The notes: generated by a model not told the origin, from the sequence alone. DNA of 64,000 nt from Acidiphilium sp. PA (GCF_026191915.1 NZ_JAIMBY010000005.1:62001-126000); one strand, 5' to 3'; counted from the first letter of the stretch, positions 36,593 to 46,946 are shown. Numbers and translations: made by a program.

Positions 36593-36653
36593 GGTTGGTC
36601 TCCTTGTTTATCGATCGGAATGAGTTGAGCAGATAACGTCTCATTCTTTGCAA

Positions 36654-37865
<1,212 letters not shown>

Positions 37866-37897
37866 TACGCCACCCATCCCGCTCGGAGGACTGACGC

Positions 37898-38776
37898 ATG
37901 GCGATCCGTAAAATTCTGCTCCCGCTGGCCGGTATCGCCTCCGCCCGGGGCGCGCTGTCCACCGCCCTGATGCTGTCGCAACGCTGGCGCGCCCATCTGC
38001 ACGCGCTGCACGTCCGCACCGACACCCGCGACGTCGCACCCTTGGCCGGCGAAGGCCTGTCCGGCGCGATGATCGAGGAAATGATGGCGAGCACCGAAAA
38101 GGAGGGCAACACCGAAGCCACCGCCCTCGCCGCCCTGTTCACCCAGGAAACCACCGCGCGCGGCATCACCGTCGGCGCGCCGGTCCGCGCGACCGATGGC
38201 GCGGTCCGCGCCGCCTCCGCCCGGTTCTCCTCGGTGGTCGGGCGCGAGGAGGAACTGGTCGCCGGCGAAGCAAGGCTGTCGGACCTGATCGTGGTGCCGC
38301 ACCCGAAATCGGCCGAGGAAGTCGCCTCCGCCGATGCGCTGCACGCCGTCCTGTTCGATTCCGGCCGCCCCGCGCTGATCGCCCCGGTGGGCGTCCCCAC
38401 CACCATCGGCACCCGCATCGCAATCGCCTGGAACGGCACCGCCGAAAGCGCCTCCGCCGTCGCCTCCGTGCTGCCCTGGCTGGCCGATGCCACGGCGGTG
38501 CGCATCTTCCACTCGCCCGACTATCAGCGCCAGGGCCCCGGCGCCGACAAACTCGCGTCCTTCCTCGAACTGCACGGCATCACCGCCGATGCCACCGAAT
38601 TCCGCGCGATCGACCGCAACGCCGGCACCGGCCTGCTCGCCGCGGTCGAGGCCTATGGCGCGGATCTCCTGGCGATGGGTGCCTATTCCCACTCGCGCCT
38701 GCGCCAGCTCATCCTCGGCGGCGTCACCCGCCACGTGCTGGAGCACGCCAAACTCGCCGTGCTGATGAACCGGTGA
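37898..38776 (+). CDS. Universal stress protein family, tandem domain
   Basis: Cytoplasmic protein of 292 residues with two Usp-like halves. The first begins IRKILLPLAGIASARGALSTAL, the second GTRIAIAWNGTAESASAV. The second ends with DLLAMGAYSHSRLRQLILGGVTRHVL, the G-x2-G-x9-G ATP-binding pattern in slightly altered form. It lies between mreB and a MarR regulator, overlapping the latter start by 4 nt. Stress role is inferred from the family. Confidence 0.82.
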   Translation: MAIRKILLPLAGIASARGALSTALMLSQRWRAHLHALHVRTDTRDVAPLAGEGLSGAMIEEMMASTEKEGNTEATALAALFTQETTARGITVGAPVRATDGAVRAASARFSSVVGREEELVAGEARLSDLIVVPHPKSAEEVASADALHAVLFDSGRPALIAPVGVPTTIGTRIAIAWNGTAESASAVASVLPWLADATAVRIFHSPDYQRQGPGADKLASFLELHGITADATEFRAIDRNAGTGLLAAVEAYGADLLAMGAYSHSRLRQLILGGVTRHVLEHAKLAVLMNR

Positions 38777-39228
38777 CCATGTTCGGCGTCGAGGACGCGG
38801 AAACCGAAGCCGCGATCCGCGCCTACGTGAAACTGATGCGGGCGAGCCATGCGGTCAGCGCCCGCACCGCCCCGCGCCTGATCGCCGCCGGCCTCACCCA
38901 CACCCAGCTCGGCGTGCTCGAAGCCCTCCTGCATCTCGGCCCCCTCACCCAGCGCGACCTGTCGCGCAAAATCCTGACCAGCCCCGGCAACCTCACCGAT
39001 GTGATCGACAAACTCGCCAAACGCGATCTGGTCGCCCGCCTCGCCTGCAAGGAAGACCGCCGCAGCGTCCGCGTCGTCCTGACCGAGCCCGGCCGCGCCT
39101 TCATCGAATCCCTGTTCCCCGGCCACGCCGCCGATATCGGCGCCGCCATGGCCGGCGTGACGGGCGAAGATCTCGCCACGCTCGACCGTCTGCTGCGCCG
39201 CCTCGGCACCGCGGTCAGCGATGATTGA
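38773..39228 (+). CDS. MarR-family transcriptional regulator
   Basis: Winged-helix repressor of 151 residues. The DNA-binding part includes LTHTQLGVLEALLHLGPLTQRDLSRKILTSPG-like core (helix-turn-helix about residues 50-85) and the wing DRRSVRVVLTEPGRAFIE. A GTG at 38773 overlaps the Usp stop (GTGA); an ATG two codons on is possible. A pirin gene follows after 73 nt and a perfect 12-bp palindrome lies between them, so the regulator probably controls the pirin gene. No sensing Cys is evident. Confidence 0.85.
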   Translation: MTMFGVEDAETEAAIRAYVKLMRASHAVSARTAPRLIAAGLTHTQLGVLEALLHLGPLTQRDLSRKILTSPGNLTDVIDKLAKRDLVARLACKEDRRSVRVVLTEPGRAFIESLFPGHAADIGAAMAGVTGEDLATLDRLLRRLGTAVSDD

Positions 39229-39253
39229 CCTTCGCCGCCGCCCGCCTATATCA

Positions 39254-39265
39254 TTCGATATCGAA
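39254..39265. promoter_or_regulatory. Palindromic operator candidate before the pirin gene
   Basis: TTCGATATCGAA is a perfect 12-bp palindrome flanked by TATA on each side, located 37 nt before the pirin ATG and 25 nt after the MarR gene. Size and symmetry match MarR-family sites. AGGAG follows at 39291 as ribosome binding site. Confidence 0.5.
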
Positions 39266-39301
39266 CTATAACATGCGCCCCGCCGCATCAGGAGATCATC
39301 G

Positions 39302-40009
39302 ATGATCGAGCTACGCCCCTTCGACAGCATCGGCCGCTTCCGCAACGAGTGGCTCAACGCCCACCATCATTTCAGCTTCGGCGGCTATCACGACCGCGCG
39401 CGCATGGGCTGGGGTGCCCTGCGCGTCTGGAACGATGACGAGGTCGCCCCCCGTTCCGGCTTCGATCCGCACCCGCACCGCGACATGGAAATCATCACCT
39501 TCATCCGCCAGGGCGCCATCACCCACAAGGACAATCTCGGCAACGAAGGCGTCACCCGCGCGGGCGATGTCCAGGTGATGCACGCCGGCACCGGCATCAC
39601 CCATGCCGAATACAACCAGGAAGACGAGCCCACCCGCCTGTTTCAAATCTGGGTGATGCCGGACCGCACCGGCGTCGCCCCCGGCTGGGCGACGCGCGAA
39701 TTCCCCCGCGCCACCGGCACCGGCCTTCACGTCCTGGCCGGCGGCCGCCCCGGCGATGCCGCAAGCGGCGCCCTGCCCCTCTACGCCGATGCCGCGGTCC
39801 TCGCCGGCCGGCTCGCCCCCGGCGAGCGCACCACCTACACCATCGCACCCGGCCGGGCGGCCTATCTCGTCGCCCCGCAGGGTCACTTCACCGTCAACGG
39901 CGTCGCCGCATCGGCACGCGACGGTGTCGCCATCAGCGATGAGCGCGCGATCGTGATCGAAGCGGGCGCTACGGAAACCGAACTGGTCCTTGTCGATGTA
40001 CGCTCATGA
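39302..40009 (+). CDS. Pirin-family protein
   Basis: Cupin-fold protein of 235 residues, YhhW-like. The metal-binding signature is visible as FDPHPHRDMEIITFI (His-x-His), HKDNLGNEGVTRAGDVQVMHAGTGITHAEYN (second His and Glu). Bacterial pirins of this type can have quercetinase activity or bind regulators of central metabolism. The MarR gene upstream and the palindrome between suggest inducible expression under electrophile or redox stress, which is inference. Confidence 0.9.
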   Translation: MIELRPFDSIGRFRNEWLNAHHHFSFGGYHDRARMGWGALRVWNDDEVAPRSGFDPHPHRDMEIITFIRQGAITHKDNLGNEGVTRAGDVQVMHAGTGITHAEYNQEDEPTRLFQIWVMPDRTGVAPGWATREFPRATGTGLHVLAGGRPGDAASGALPLYADAAVLAGRLAPGERTTYTIAPGRAAYLVAPQGHFTVNGVAASARDGVAISDERAIVIEAGATETELVLVDVRS

Positions 40010-40222
40010 AACGAGTTTCATCTGAACAACCTGCCCACGTTTAGAATCGTGCCTATATCGCAGCGCAGGGTCATCGATCCGTTACGCGAATAGTGTAGGA
40101 CCACGAAACGAATGACGCGACCGATCGCCCGCCGCATTGTTTCGCTTCGTTCTTTCGTACCGCATTTTCGTCTCGTCCTCCTGCGGCCAATCAACGGCCG
40201 GCCAACCATAAGGATAGCTTGC

Positions 40223-41746
40223 ATGACATCGTTCCTCGCACGACGCCGGCCGTACCGGATTGCGGCACTCTCGGCCGTGCTGCTCGCCGGAACCTCCCTC
40301 GCCGTCGTGACACTCCGCCCCGCGATCGCAGGCGACCAGTCCCTCAACGCCACCGCCAAGGTCCAGCAGGACTACAAGCCGCTGCCGAGCTTCGCGCCGC
40401 TGGTAAAGGACGTCAGCCCCGCCGTCGTCTCGGTGACGGTTCACCTGAAAGTGCAGAACGCGGACTCGATGGGCGGCGGCGCGCCGCACGGCATGCCCAT
40501 GCCGTTTCCCTTCCCGTTCCCGCAGCCCCAGCAGCCCCAGGCGGTCGAAGCCAAGGGCTCGGGCTTCTTCATCAGCTCCTCGGGCTACCTGATCACCAAC
40601 AACCACGTGGTGAAAAACGCCAAATCGGTCTTCGTCACCCTGCTCGACGGGCAGCGCCTGGTCGCCCACATCGTCGGCACCGACCCCGGCACCGATCTCG
40701 CCGTGCTGAAAGTGTCGCGCTCCAAGCCGTTCCCCTATCTCGAACTCGGTGATTCCGCGAAGGTCACCCCCGGCCAGTGGGTCATCGCGATCGGCAATCC
40801 CTTCGGCCTCGCCGAAACCGTCACCACCGGCGTGGTCTCCGCCCTCGGCCGCGACATCGGCGATGGCGAGTACGACAGTTTCATCCAGGTCGACGCCCCG
40901 ATCAACGAAGGCAATTCCGGCGGCCCGCTGCTCAACCAGAAAGGCGAGGTGATCGGCGTCAACACCGCCATCCTCACCCCCACCGGCGGCTCGGTCGGCA
41001 TCGGCTTCTCGATCCCCTCCGACATGGTCAAGCGCATCAGCACCGAGCTGATCAAGCAGGGCCACATCACCCGCGGCTTCATCGGCGTGCAGGTCCAGCT
41101 GATCAGCCCTGAAATGGCCACCGCCATGGGTCTGAAGAGCGAAGACGGCAAATCCGCCGGCGCGCTCGTCGCCGAAACCGTGCCGAACGGCCCCGCCGCC
41201 AAAGCCGGTCTCAAGCCGGGCGACGTGATCACGCAGGTCGATGGCAAACCCGTCACCAACCCGCGCGATCTTGCGGTCGCCATCTCCGAGATCAAACCCG
41301 GCGATGACGCGCACGTGACCTACATCCGCGACGGCAAAGACCAAACCGCCTCCATCACCGTCGAAAAAATGCCCGCCAACGCCCAGGCCGCCTTCAACGG
41401 CGGCCCCACCAGCAACGGCCATCCCGCCGCCAACAAGCCCGAACTCGGGCTGACCCTGGCACCCCTGACCGAATCCGACCGCCAGCAGCTCGACCTGCCG
41501 ATGTCGAGCAAGGGCGCCGTGGTCGCGGGCGTCATGCCGAACTCGCCCGCCGATGAGGCCGGGCTGCGTTCGGGCGATGTCGTGGTCGGCGTCGGCAGCA
41601 CGCCGGTCGAAAATCCGGCCGATGCCGTCCGCGCCATCCACAAGGCCGAGGCTCAGAAGGCCAAGGCGATCGCGCTGCGCGTCATGCGCGGCAATCAGGC
41701 GATTTTCGTCGCCGTGCCGCTGCCGAAGGCGGGTGCCAAAAAATAA
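40223..41746 (+). CDS. degP: DegP/HtrA-type periplasmic serine protease
   Basis: Periplasmic protease/chaperone of the Do family, 507 residues. The ATG at 40223 follows AAGGA; a longer frame from 40112 is rejected. A signal peptide (ALSAVLLAGTSLAVVTLRPAIAG) leads into a trypsin-like domain with His128 (NNHVV), Asp158 (GTDLAVL) and Ser232 (NEGNSGGPLL), then two PDZ domains (AKAGLKPGDVITQVDGKPV and ADEAGLRSGDVVVGVGSTPV). A short Pro/Phe-rich insert (MPFPFPFPQPQQPQ) sits before the catalytic domain. A strong terminator follows the gene. Confidence 0.93.
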   Translation: MTSFLARRRPYRIAALSAVLLAGTSLAVVTLRPAIAGDQSLNATAKVQQDYKPLPSFAPLVKDVSPAVVSVTVHLKVQNADSMGGGAPHGMPMPFPFPFPQPQQPQAVEAKGSGFFISSSGYLITNNHVVKNAKSVFVTLLDGQRLVAHIVGTDPGTDLAVLKVSRSKPFPYLELGDSAKVTPGQWVIAIGNPFGLAETVTTGVVSALGRDIGDGEYDSFIQVDAPINEGNSGGPLLNQKGEVIGVNTAILTPTGGSVGIGFSIPSDMVKRISTELIKQGHITRGFIGVQVQLISPEMATAMGLKSEDGKSAGALVAETVPNGPAAKAGLKPGDVITQVDGKPVTNPRDLAVAISEIKPGDDAHVTYIRDGKDQTASITVEKMPANAQAAFNGGPTSNGHPAANKPELGLTLAPLTESDRQQLDLPMSSKGAVVAGVMPNSPADEAGLRSGDVVVGVGSTPVENPADAVRAIHKAEAQKAKAIALRVMRGNQAIFVAVPLPKAGAKK

Positions 41747-41830
41747 CGGGGCGCACCGTTCTCCCACCGCCGGGCGGGATGGAATATCCGACTACCGGAC
41801 GCCGCCCGCTCAACCGGATCATAGCAAACA

Positions 41831-41862
41831 CGCCTCCGGCCCTTGCAGGCCGGAGGCGTTTC
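41831..41862 (+). terminator. Intrinsic terminator after degP
   Basis: CGCCTCCGGCC (41831-41841) pairs perfectly with GGCCGGAGGCG (41848-41858) over a 6-nt loop and is followed by TTTCT. It separates degP from cysD. Confidence 0.85.
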
Positions 41863-41907
41863 TGATCTGACCATCCGGCAACCGCCCGTTTCCTTGAGGT
41901 CCGCCGC

Positions 41908-42864
41908 ATGCGCATCACGCCGTCCGCCCCATCGTCCACCGCCGCATCCTCCGCCGCCCCCGGCCCGAACGCCACCGATCTCGCCGCCCTCGAGGCCGAA
42001 AGCATCGAGATCATCCGCGAAGCCGCGGCCGGCTTTCGCAACCCGGTGATGCTCTATTCGATCGGCAAGGACAGCTCGGTGATGCTGCACCTCGCCATGA
42101 AGGCGTTCTTCCCCGGCAAGCCGCCGTTCCCGCTGCTGCATGTCGATACCGGCTGGAAATTCCGCGAAATGATCAGCTTTCGCGACGAGACCGCCCGCCG
42201 CCTCGGGCTCGAGCTGATCGTGCGCACCAATGCCGAGGCTGCCGCCCGCGGCATCAACCCGTTCGACCAGACCGCCTCGACCTATACCACCATCATGAAG
42301 ACCGAAACGCTCAAGGCCGCGCTCGATGAATTCGGCTTCGATGCCGCCTTCGGCGGCGCGCGGCGCGATGAGGAAAAATCCCGCGCCAAGGAGCGCATCT
42401 TCTCGGTCCGCACCGCCGCCCATGGCTGGGACCCCAAAGCCCAGCGGCCCGAATTATGGACCCTGTTCAACACCCGCCTCGCCCCCGGCCAGTCGATGCG
42501 GGTGTTCCCCCTGTCGAACTGGACCGAGGCCGATATCTGGAACTACATCGCCGCCGAGGCGATCCCGGTGGTGCCGCTCTATTTCGCCAAACCCCGCCCG
42601 GTGGTGCAGCGCGGCACCCAGTGGATCATGGTCGATGACGACCGCCTGCCGCTCCGCCCCGGCGAGGTGCCCGAACTGCGCAGCGTGCGCTTTCGCACCC
42701 TCGGCTGCTACCCGCTCACCGCCGCGGTCGAATCCACCGCGGCCACGCTCGATGCGGTCATCGCCGAAATGGGCGCATCGCGCCTCTCCGAGCGGCAGGG
42801 CCGCCTGATCGATCACGACGATTCCGCCGCCATGGAAAAAAAGAAGCGGGAGGGATATTTCTGA
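41908..42864 (+). CDS. cysD: Sulfate adenylyltransferase subunit 2
   Basis: Catalytic subunit that adenylates sulfate to APS in assimilation. The 318-residue protein has the PP-loop [29 protein letters not shown] and [19 protein letters not shown], all typical of CysD. GAGGT precedes the ATG. The N-terminal 25 residues are a low-complexity Ala/Ser/Pro extension. Its stop overlaps the cysNC start by one base, so the two subunits are translated together. Confidence 0.96.
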   Translation: MRITPSAPSSTAASSAAPGPNATDLAALEAESIEIIREAAAGFRNPVMLYSIGKDSSVMLHLAMKAFFPGKPPFPLLHVDTGWKFREMISFRDETARRLGLELIVRTNAEAAARGINPFDQTASTYTTIMKTETLKAALDEFGFDAAFGGARRDEEKSRAKERIFSVRTAAHGWDPKAQRPELWTLFNTRLAPGQSMRVFPLSNWTEADIWNYIAAEAIPVVPLYFAKPRPVVQRGTQWIMVDDDRLPLRPGEVPELRSVRFRTLGCYPLTAAVESTAATLDAVIAEMGASRLSERQGRLIDHDDSAAMEKKKREGYF

Positions 42865-44729
42865 TGCACGACATGACCGCGCTCGAACCCCGCACCCTGC
42901 TGCGCCTGCTCACCTGCGGCTCGGTCGATGACGGCAAATCCACCCTGATCGGCCGCCTGCTGTTCGATACCGACAACATCCCCGACGATCAGCGCGCCAG
43001 CCTCGAACGCGACTCCCGCAAATTCGGCACCGATGGCGCGAATATCGACTACGCCCTGCTGGTCGATGGGCTGGAGGCCGAGCGCGAACAGGGCATCACC
43101 ATCGATGTCGCCTACCGCTTCATGGCAACCCCCCGCCGCAAATTCATCATCGCCGACACACCCGGCCACGAGCAATACACCCGCAACATGGCCACCGGCG
43201 CCTCGACCGCGCAGCTCGCCATCCTGCTGGTCGATGCCAGCCAGGGCCTGCTGACCCAAACCCGCCGCCACGCCTTCATCGCCGATCTGCTGGGCATCCG
43301 CCACGTGGTGCTCGCGGTCAACAAGATCGACCTGATCGGCCACGACCAGGCCCGGTTCGAGGCGATCGCGCGTGATTTCGCAACCCTCGCGACCCGTTTC
43401 CACTTCCAGACCATCACCGCGATTCCCCTCTCGGCCCGCCATGGCGACAATGTGGTCCACCGCAGCGAAGCGATGCCCTGGTACCAGGGCCCGACCCTGC
43501 TCGACCATCTCGAGGCGATCGAACCCGCCACCGCGCAGACCGGCCCGTTCCGCTTTCCGGTGCAATGGGTCAGCCGGCCGGATGCCGATTTCCGCGGCTA
43601 TGCCGGCACCGTCGCCGGCGGCGTCATCCGCCCCGGCGATGCCGTCGTCGTCGCGGCATCGGGCCGCACCAGCACCATCGCCCGCATCGTGACCGCCGAT
43701 GGCGACCGCGAAGTCGCCAATGCCGGCGACGCCATCACGCTCACCCTCGCCGATGAGCTCGACATCTCGCGCGGCGACGTGCTCGCCACCCCCGATACCC
43801 GGCCGGACGTCGCGGCCCAGTTCGCCGCCGATCTGGTCTGGATGAGCGCGGCCCCGTTGCTGCCCGGCCGGCCCTATGTCGTGCGGATCGGCACGGCCAG
43901 CGTCTCCGGCGTGGTCTCGAAAATCCGCCATAAGGTGAATGTCAATAATTTCGACGAGCTGGCAGCCGACCAGCTCACCCTGAACGAGGTCGCCCTGGTC
44001 AACCTCGCCCTCGCCGCCCCGGTCGCCTTCGATGCCTATCAGGACAACCGCCGCACCGGTGCCTTCATCCTGATCGACCGCGTCACCAACGAAACCGTCG
44101 CCGCCGGCATGATCCGCCACGCACTGCGCCGCGCCAGCAACATCCACACCCAGGCCCTGACGATCGACCGCGCCGCCCGCGAGGCGCGCAACGGCCACCG
44201 CCCGGCCATCCTGTGGTTCACCGGCCTGTCCGGCTCGGGCAAATCGACCATCGCCAATCTGCTGGAAACCAGGCTGCACCTGCTCGGCGCGCACACCTAC
44301 CTGCTCGATGGCGACAACATCCGCCACGGCCTGAACCGCGATCTCGGCTTCACCGATGCGGACCGGGTGGAAAACATCCGCCGGGTGGGCGAGGTCGCCA
44401 AATTATTCGCCGATGCCGGCACGATCGTGCTGGTCAGCTTCATCTCGCCGTTCCGCGCCGAACGGCAGATGGCGCGCGAACTGGTCGAACCCGGCCTGTT
44501 CCACGAAGTCTTCGTCGACACCCCGATCGAGATCTGCCGCCAGCGCGACCCGAAAGGCCTGTACCGCAAGGCGGACGCCGGCCAGATCCGCAATTTCACC
44601 GGCATCGACAGCCCCTACGAACCTCCCGAAGCACCGGAGTTCCACCTGAAAACCGACACGACGGACGCCGAAACCCTGGCGGACCACCTCCTCGCCTCGC
44701 TCCGCCCGGCCCTCGGCCTGCAAACCTGA
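42864..44729 (+). CDS. cysNC: Bifunctional sulfate adenylyltransferase GTPase subunit / APS kinase
   Basis: Fusion of the GTPase that drives APS formation with the kinase that turns APS into PAPS, 621 residues. The CysN half (about residues 1-435) has G1 [16 protein letters not shown]3 [15 protein letters not shown] and G4 NKIDL, then beta-barrel domains. The CysC half (from about 445) has the P-loop [34 protein letters not shown] and GLYRKADAG. The fusion is common in alphaproteobacteria and nodulation NodQ proteins. It directly follows cysD. Confidence 0.96.
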   Translation: MHDMTALEPRTLLRLLTCGSVDDGKSTLIGRLLFDTDNIPDDQRASLERDSRKFGTDGANIDYALLVDGLEAEREQGITIDVAYRFMATPRRKFIIADTPGHEQYTRNMATGASTAQLAILLVDASQGLLTQTRRHAFIADLLGIRHVVLAVNKIDLIGHDQARFEAIARDFATLATRFHFQTITAIPLSARHGDNVVHRSEAMPWYQGPTLLDHLEAIEPATAQTGPFRFPVQWVSRPDADFRGYAGTVAGGVIRPGDAVVVAASGRTSTIARIVTADGDREVANAGDAITLTLADELDISRGDVLATPDTRPDVAAQFAADLVWMSAAPLLPGRPYVVRIGTASVSGVVSKIRHKVNVNNFDELAADQLTLNEVALVNLALAAPVAFDAYQDNRRTGAFILIDRVTNETVAAGMIRHALRRASNIHTQALTIDRAAREARNGHRPAILWFTGLSGSGKSTIANLLETRLHLLGAHTYLLDGDNIRHGLNRDLGFTDADRVENIRRVGEVAKLFADAGTIVLVSFISPFRAERQMARELVEPGLFHEVFVDTPIEICRQRDPKGLYRKADAGQIRNFTGIDSPYEPPEAPEFHLKTDTTDAETLADHLLASLRPALGLQT

Positions 44730-44797
44730 TCCACGCCCCGATCGCGGTGACGCGGCAGCGGCACCATGATCGCATCCGGCCGGTCGATGAAATCGCG

Positions 44798-44830
44798 CGC
44801 GCGTGCCGGGCCGAAACCCCGGCACGCGCG
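44798..44830. terminator. Strong GC hairpin after cysNC
   Basis: A 13-bp perfect stem, CGCGCGTGCCGGG (44798-44810) with its complement (44818-44830) around CCGAAAC. It lies 68 nt after the cysNC stop. No U-run follows, so it may protect the 3' end or assist Rho rather than terminate by itself. Confidence 0.55.
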
Positions 44831-45215
44831 TCACGCGATCCCGCCCGCCCGACCATGGCGCCCCGCACCGGTCAAAAATCGCCCTTCATCATGCGGCGCG
44901 TGGACGAAATCCGTTCACTGATTTTTCATCAAAATCGGGTACGAGCAATACTCACTACAGTGAAAAACGCGCCCAAAACCGGTGTGGCCGCCTTTATTTC
45001 AGATCAATCGCATAATTGACAGATCGCAACGATATTTCAGTTGACGACACGTTATCATAGATCGACATGGTCCGGCGCCCGCGCGCCGGGCAGCGACGTG
45101 GTTGACAGCCGCGCTGACGCGCTGTGCAGCCGGGATTTGTCAGAAAATTTTACACATTGATCGCGCTCTTGACGTACACGCCGCCTAACCATCTGAAATA
45201 TATAGGTTTCAAAAT
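44831..45215. other. Long non-coding region upstream of the PEP-CTERM gene
   Basis: The gap from cysNC to the PEP-CTERM gene is 586 bp, the longest in the window. After the cysNC hairpin the sequence turns AT-rich (about 44920-45060), then has a GC-rich inverted segment near 45071-45090 (CCGGCGC...GCGCCGG) and returns to AT-rich. This is the place where enhancer sites of the sigma-54 activator should lie. No coding frame is supported. Confidence 0.4.
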
Positions 45216-45232
45216 TTGGCATGACAATTGCT
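45216..45232 (+). promoter_or_regulatory. Sigma-54 (-24/-12) promoter upstream of the PEP-CTERM gene
   Basis: TTGGCATGACAATTGCT matches the RpoN consensus at all but one conserved base, with GG and GC exactly 10 nt apart, 84 nt before the PEP-CTERM ATG. PEP-CTERM substrates in other bacteria are known to be driven by RpoN with the PrsK/PrsR two-component system. A TCGAGAC-CC-GTCTCGA repeat (45242-45257) lies around the expected start point. Confidence 0.72.
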
Positions 45233-45315
45233 TAAATGTTGTCGAGACCCGTCTCGAACCGTGACTTGTTCCAAATATGGAACGCCCTTCATTTTCGGAT
45301 TTTGTGGAGTTACCT

Positions 45316-45981
45316 ATGCTGAATAAAACAACCCTGCTCGCCGGCGCCGCAATTCTGGCGTCCTTCTTTGGTGCCGTCACCGCCCACGCCGACCCGTCGC
45401 TGACGTTCGGCGTCACGGTCTGGACCGCCGCAACACCCGGCGCCCAAATCGGCGACGCCAACCAGCAGGCCCTGCCGAACAACCCGATCATCATGACATC
45501 AAATCTGATGGCGACCGCGACCTACACCGGTATTCCGAACTGGTCCGACGGCACGCAGTCCAGCAATACCTTCGCCGGCTTTACCAACAACGGCGCCGGA
45601 TTTTCCAACATCAAATATTTCAACAATGGTTCGGCAAACACGGTTCTCAGCACATCGAATTTCGGCAGCGTCGCGCTGTTCGAGCTGAGCTTCACGACCA
45701 ACCACACGTTCTCCGGCACCGTCACCCATGACGACGGGTTCAGCCTCTACAACGCCGCCACCAACACCCAGCTGGTGAACAGCGCCTACCCGACCAACGC
45801 AACCCCGACCAATTTCAATGTCGGTCCGGGCACCTATGACATCTGGTACCTCGAGGCGAACGGTGCGCCGGCAGACTTTCAATTCAGCAACGTGAACGTG
45901 CCGGAACCCGGTTCGCTCGCCGTCCTCGGCACCGCCCTGGTCGGTCTCGGCCTGGTTCTGCGCCGCCGCAAGCGCGCCTGA
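45316..45981 (+). CDS. PEP-CTERM sorting domain protein
   Basis: Secreted protein of 221 residues. Signal peptide MLNKTTLLAGAAILASFFGA to about residue 25, then a Ser/Thr/Asn-rich beta-type ectodomain (FSGTVTHDDGFSLYN), and a C-terminal sorting signal: VPEPGS at 195-200, a hydrophobic helix LAVLGTALVGLGLVL and RRRKRA. Such proteins are processed by an exosortase and linked to exopolysaccharide. The ATG at 45316 after TGGAG is preferred over a frame start at 45277. No exosortase is in the window; an EpsB_2-like transferase is at its left edge. An intrinsic terminator follows. Confidence 0.9.
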   Translation: MLNKTTLLAGAAILASFFGAVTAHADPSLTFGVTVWTAATPGAQIGDANQQALPNNPIIMTSNLMATATYTGIPNWSDGTQSSNTFAGFTNNGAGFSNIKYFNNGSANTVLSTSNFGSVALFELSFTTNHTFSGTVTHDDGFSLYNAATNTQLVNSAYPTNATPTNFNVGPGTYDIWYLEANGAPADFQFSNVNVPEPGSLAVLGTALVGLGLVLRRRKRA

Positions 45982-46010
45982 CACCGAGACGCCAAACGTC
46001 GATCCGAACC

Positions 46011-46036
46011 CGCCCCGTCACAGGGGCGCGTTTTTT
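46011..46036 (+). terminator. Intrinsic terminator of the PEP-CTERM gene
   Basis: CGCCCC (46011-46016) pairs with GGGGCG (46023-46028), followed by CG and TTTTTTGTT. It lies 30 nt past the stop codon. Confidence 0.8.
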
Positions 46037-46041
46037 GTTAA

Positions 46042-46196
46042 ACCCGAAGCGATCGCCCGGCGCCATCCGCCCGTCAGCACCAATCGAGCACCCATCCCCC
46101 AAATCCCGTCCTCCCAAATCCCCAAACCAAAAAACTAACAAAACCCCCTAACATTTCCCTTTCTCACCCCCCACCGATCATGGTCTAACCCTACCC
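46042..46196 (+). other. C-rich, G-poor intergenic strand
   Basis: The plus strand here, mainly 46078-46180, is made almost only of C, A and T with runs such as ACCCATCCCCCAAATCCC and very few G. The RNA would be unstructured and C-rich, the composition of a Rho loading site. It lies between the PEP-CTERM terminator and the uncharacterised gene at 46.2 kb. Confidence 0.4.
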
Positions 46197-46916
46197 ATGA
46201 TTGCGAACGCGCCGTTCATGCCTGCCGACCCGACCGAGCGCTTCACGGTGATCTTCCGTGCCCTGCAGCGCGCGGTCGCCGACAACGGCTACCGCCTCAA
46301 AATCCACGGCCCGCTCATCGTCCTGATCTGGAACTACCTCGCCCGCCAGATCGCTCGCTTCGCCAAAATCGCATCCCGCCCACCCCAATCCCCGCGCACC
46401 CGTACCCGCGCTCCCAAACCGGTCGAGCGCGAACCCGCCACCCCCAATCCCAAACCACCCCTAACCCTGCCCCGCGGCTTCGCCTGGCTCATCCGCCTGC
46501 TCCCCAACGGCCCCGCCACCGTCGTCGCCGGTGCCGCCGCCCGCGCCGATCTCCAGCTTTTCATGGAAGACCCCATCGTGCTGGACCTGCTCGCCACCCA
46601 CCCCAGCCTCGGCCGCATCCTCCGCCCCCTCCACACCATGCTCGGCCTGCGTCCACCCCAAATCATCAAACGCCCGAGAAAACCCCGGAGCGAACCCACC
46701 AACCCCGCCAACCCCCGCCCCAAACGCCCCCGCCCCAAGCGCCAGCCCGACTTCATGGCCCAATACAAAGTCAACCCCGACGGCAGCATCGACTTCACCC
46801 CCGAACAACTCCGCGACATCCTCGGCCCACCCCCACCACCCGTCCCGCCCTGGCACCACCCCTTCGTGCCCTCGTTCGATGCCAAAAAAATGTGGCGCAA
46901 AGGCCCGCGAGGCTGA
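46197..46916 (+). CDS. Uncharacterised Pro-rich protein
   Basis: Not recognised. 239 residues with no signal peptide or membrane helix. An N-terminal helical region (residues 1-60, ERFTVIFRALQRAVADNGYRL, LIWNYLARQIARFAKIA) is followed by a Pro/Arg/Lys-rich linker (about 61-85), a middle helical block (LTLPRGFAWLIRLLPNG, LQLFMEDPIVLDLLATHPSLGRIL), a second basic Pro-rich linker (about 155-185) and a tail with IDFTPEQLRDILGPPPPPVPPWHHPF. The coding strand is strongly C-rich. Codon third positions and helix spacing support a real gene. It could be a DNA- or membrane-associated protein; nothing more can be said. Confidence 0.65.
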   Translation: MIANAPFMPADPTERFTVIFRALQRAVADNGYRLKIHGPLIVLIWNYLARQIARFAKIASRPPQSPRTRTRAPKPVEREPATPNPKPPLTLPRGFAWLIRLLPNGPATVVAGAAARADLQLFMEDPIVLDLLATHPSLGRILRPLHTMLGLRPPQIIKRPRKPRSEPTNPANPRPKRPRPKRQPDFMAQYKVNPDGSIDFTPEQLRDILGPPPPPVPPWHHPFVPSFDAKKMWRKGPRG

Positions 46917-46930
46917 TGCACGCCTAATTC

Positions 46931-46946
46931 GTTACGATATCGTAAC
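46931..46946. promoter_or_regulatory. Perfect 16-bp palindrome upstream of the malonyl-CoA decarboxylase gene
   Basis: GTTACGATATCGTAAC is fully self-complementary, 15 nt after the preceding stop codon and 298 nt before the decarboxylase ATG, just outside repeat copy E. It looks like a dimeric regulator site, although the repeat lies between it and the gene. Confidence 0.4.
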
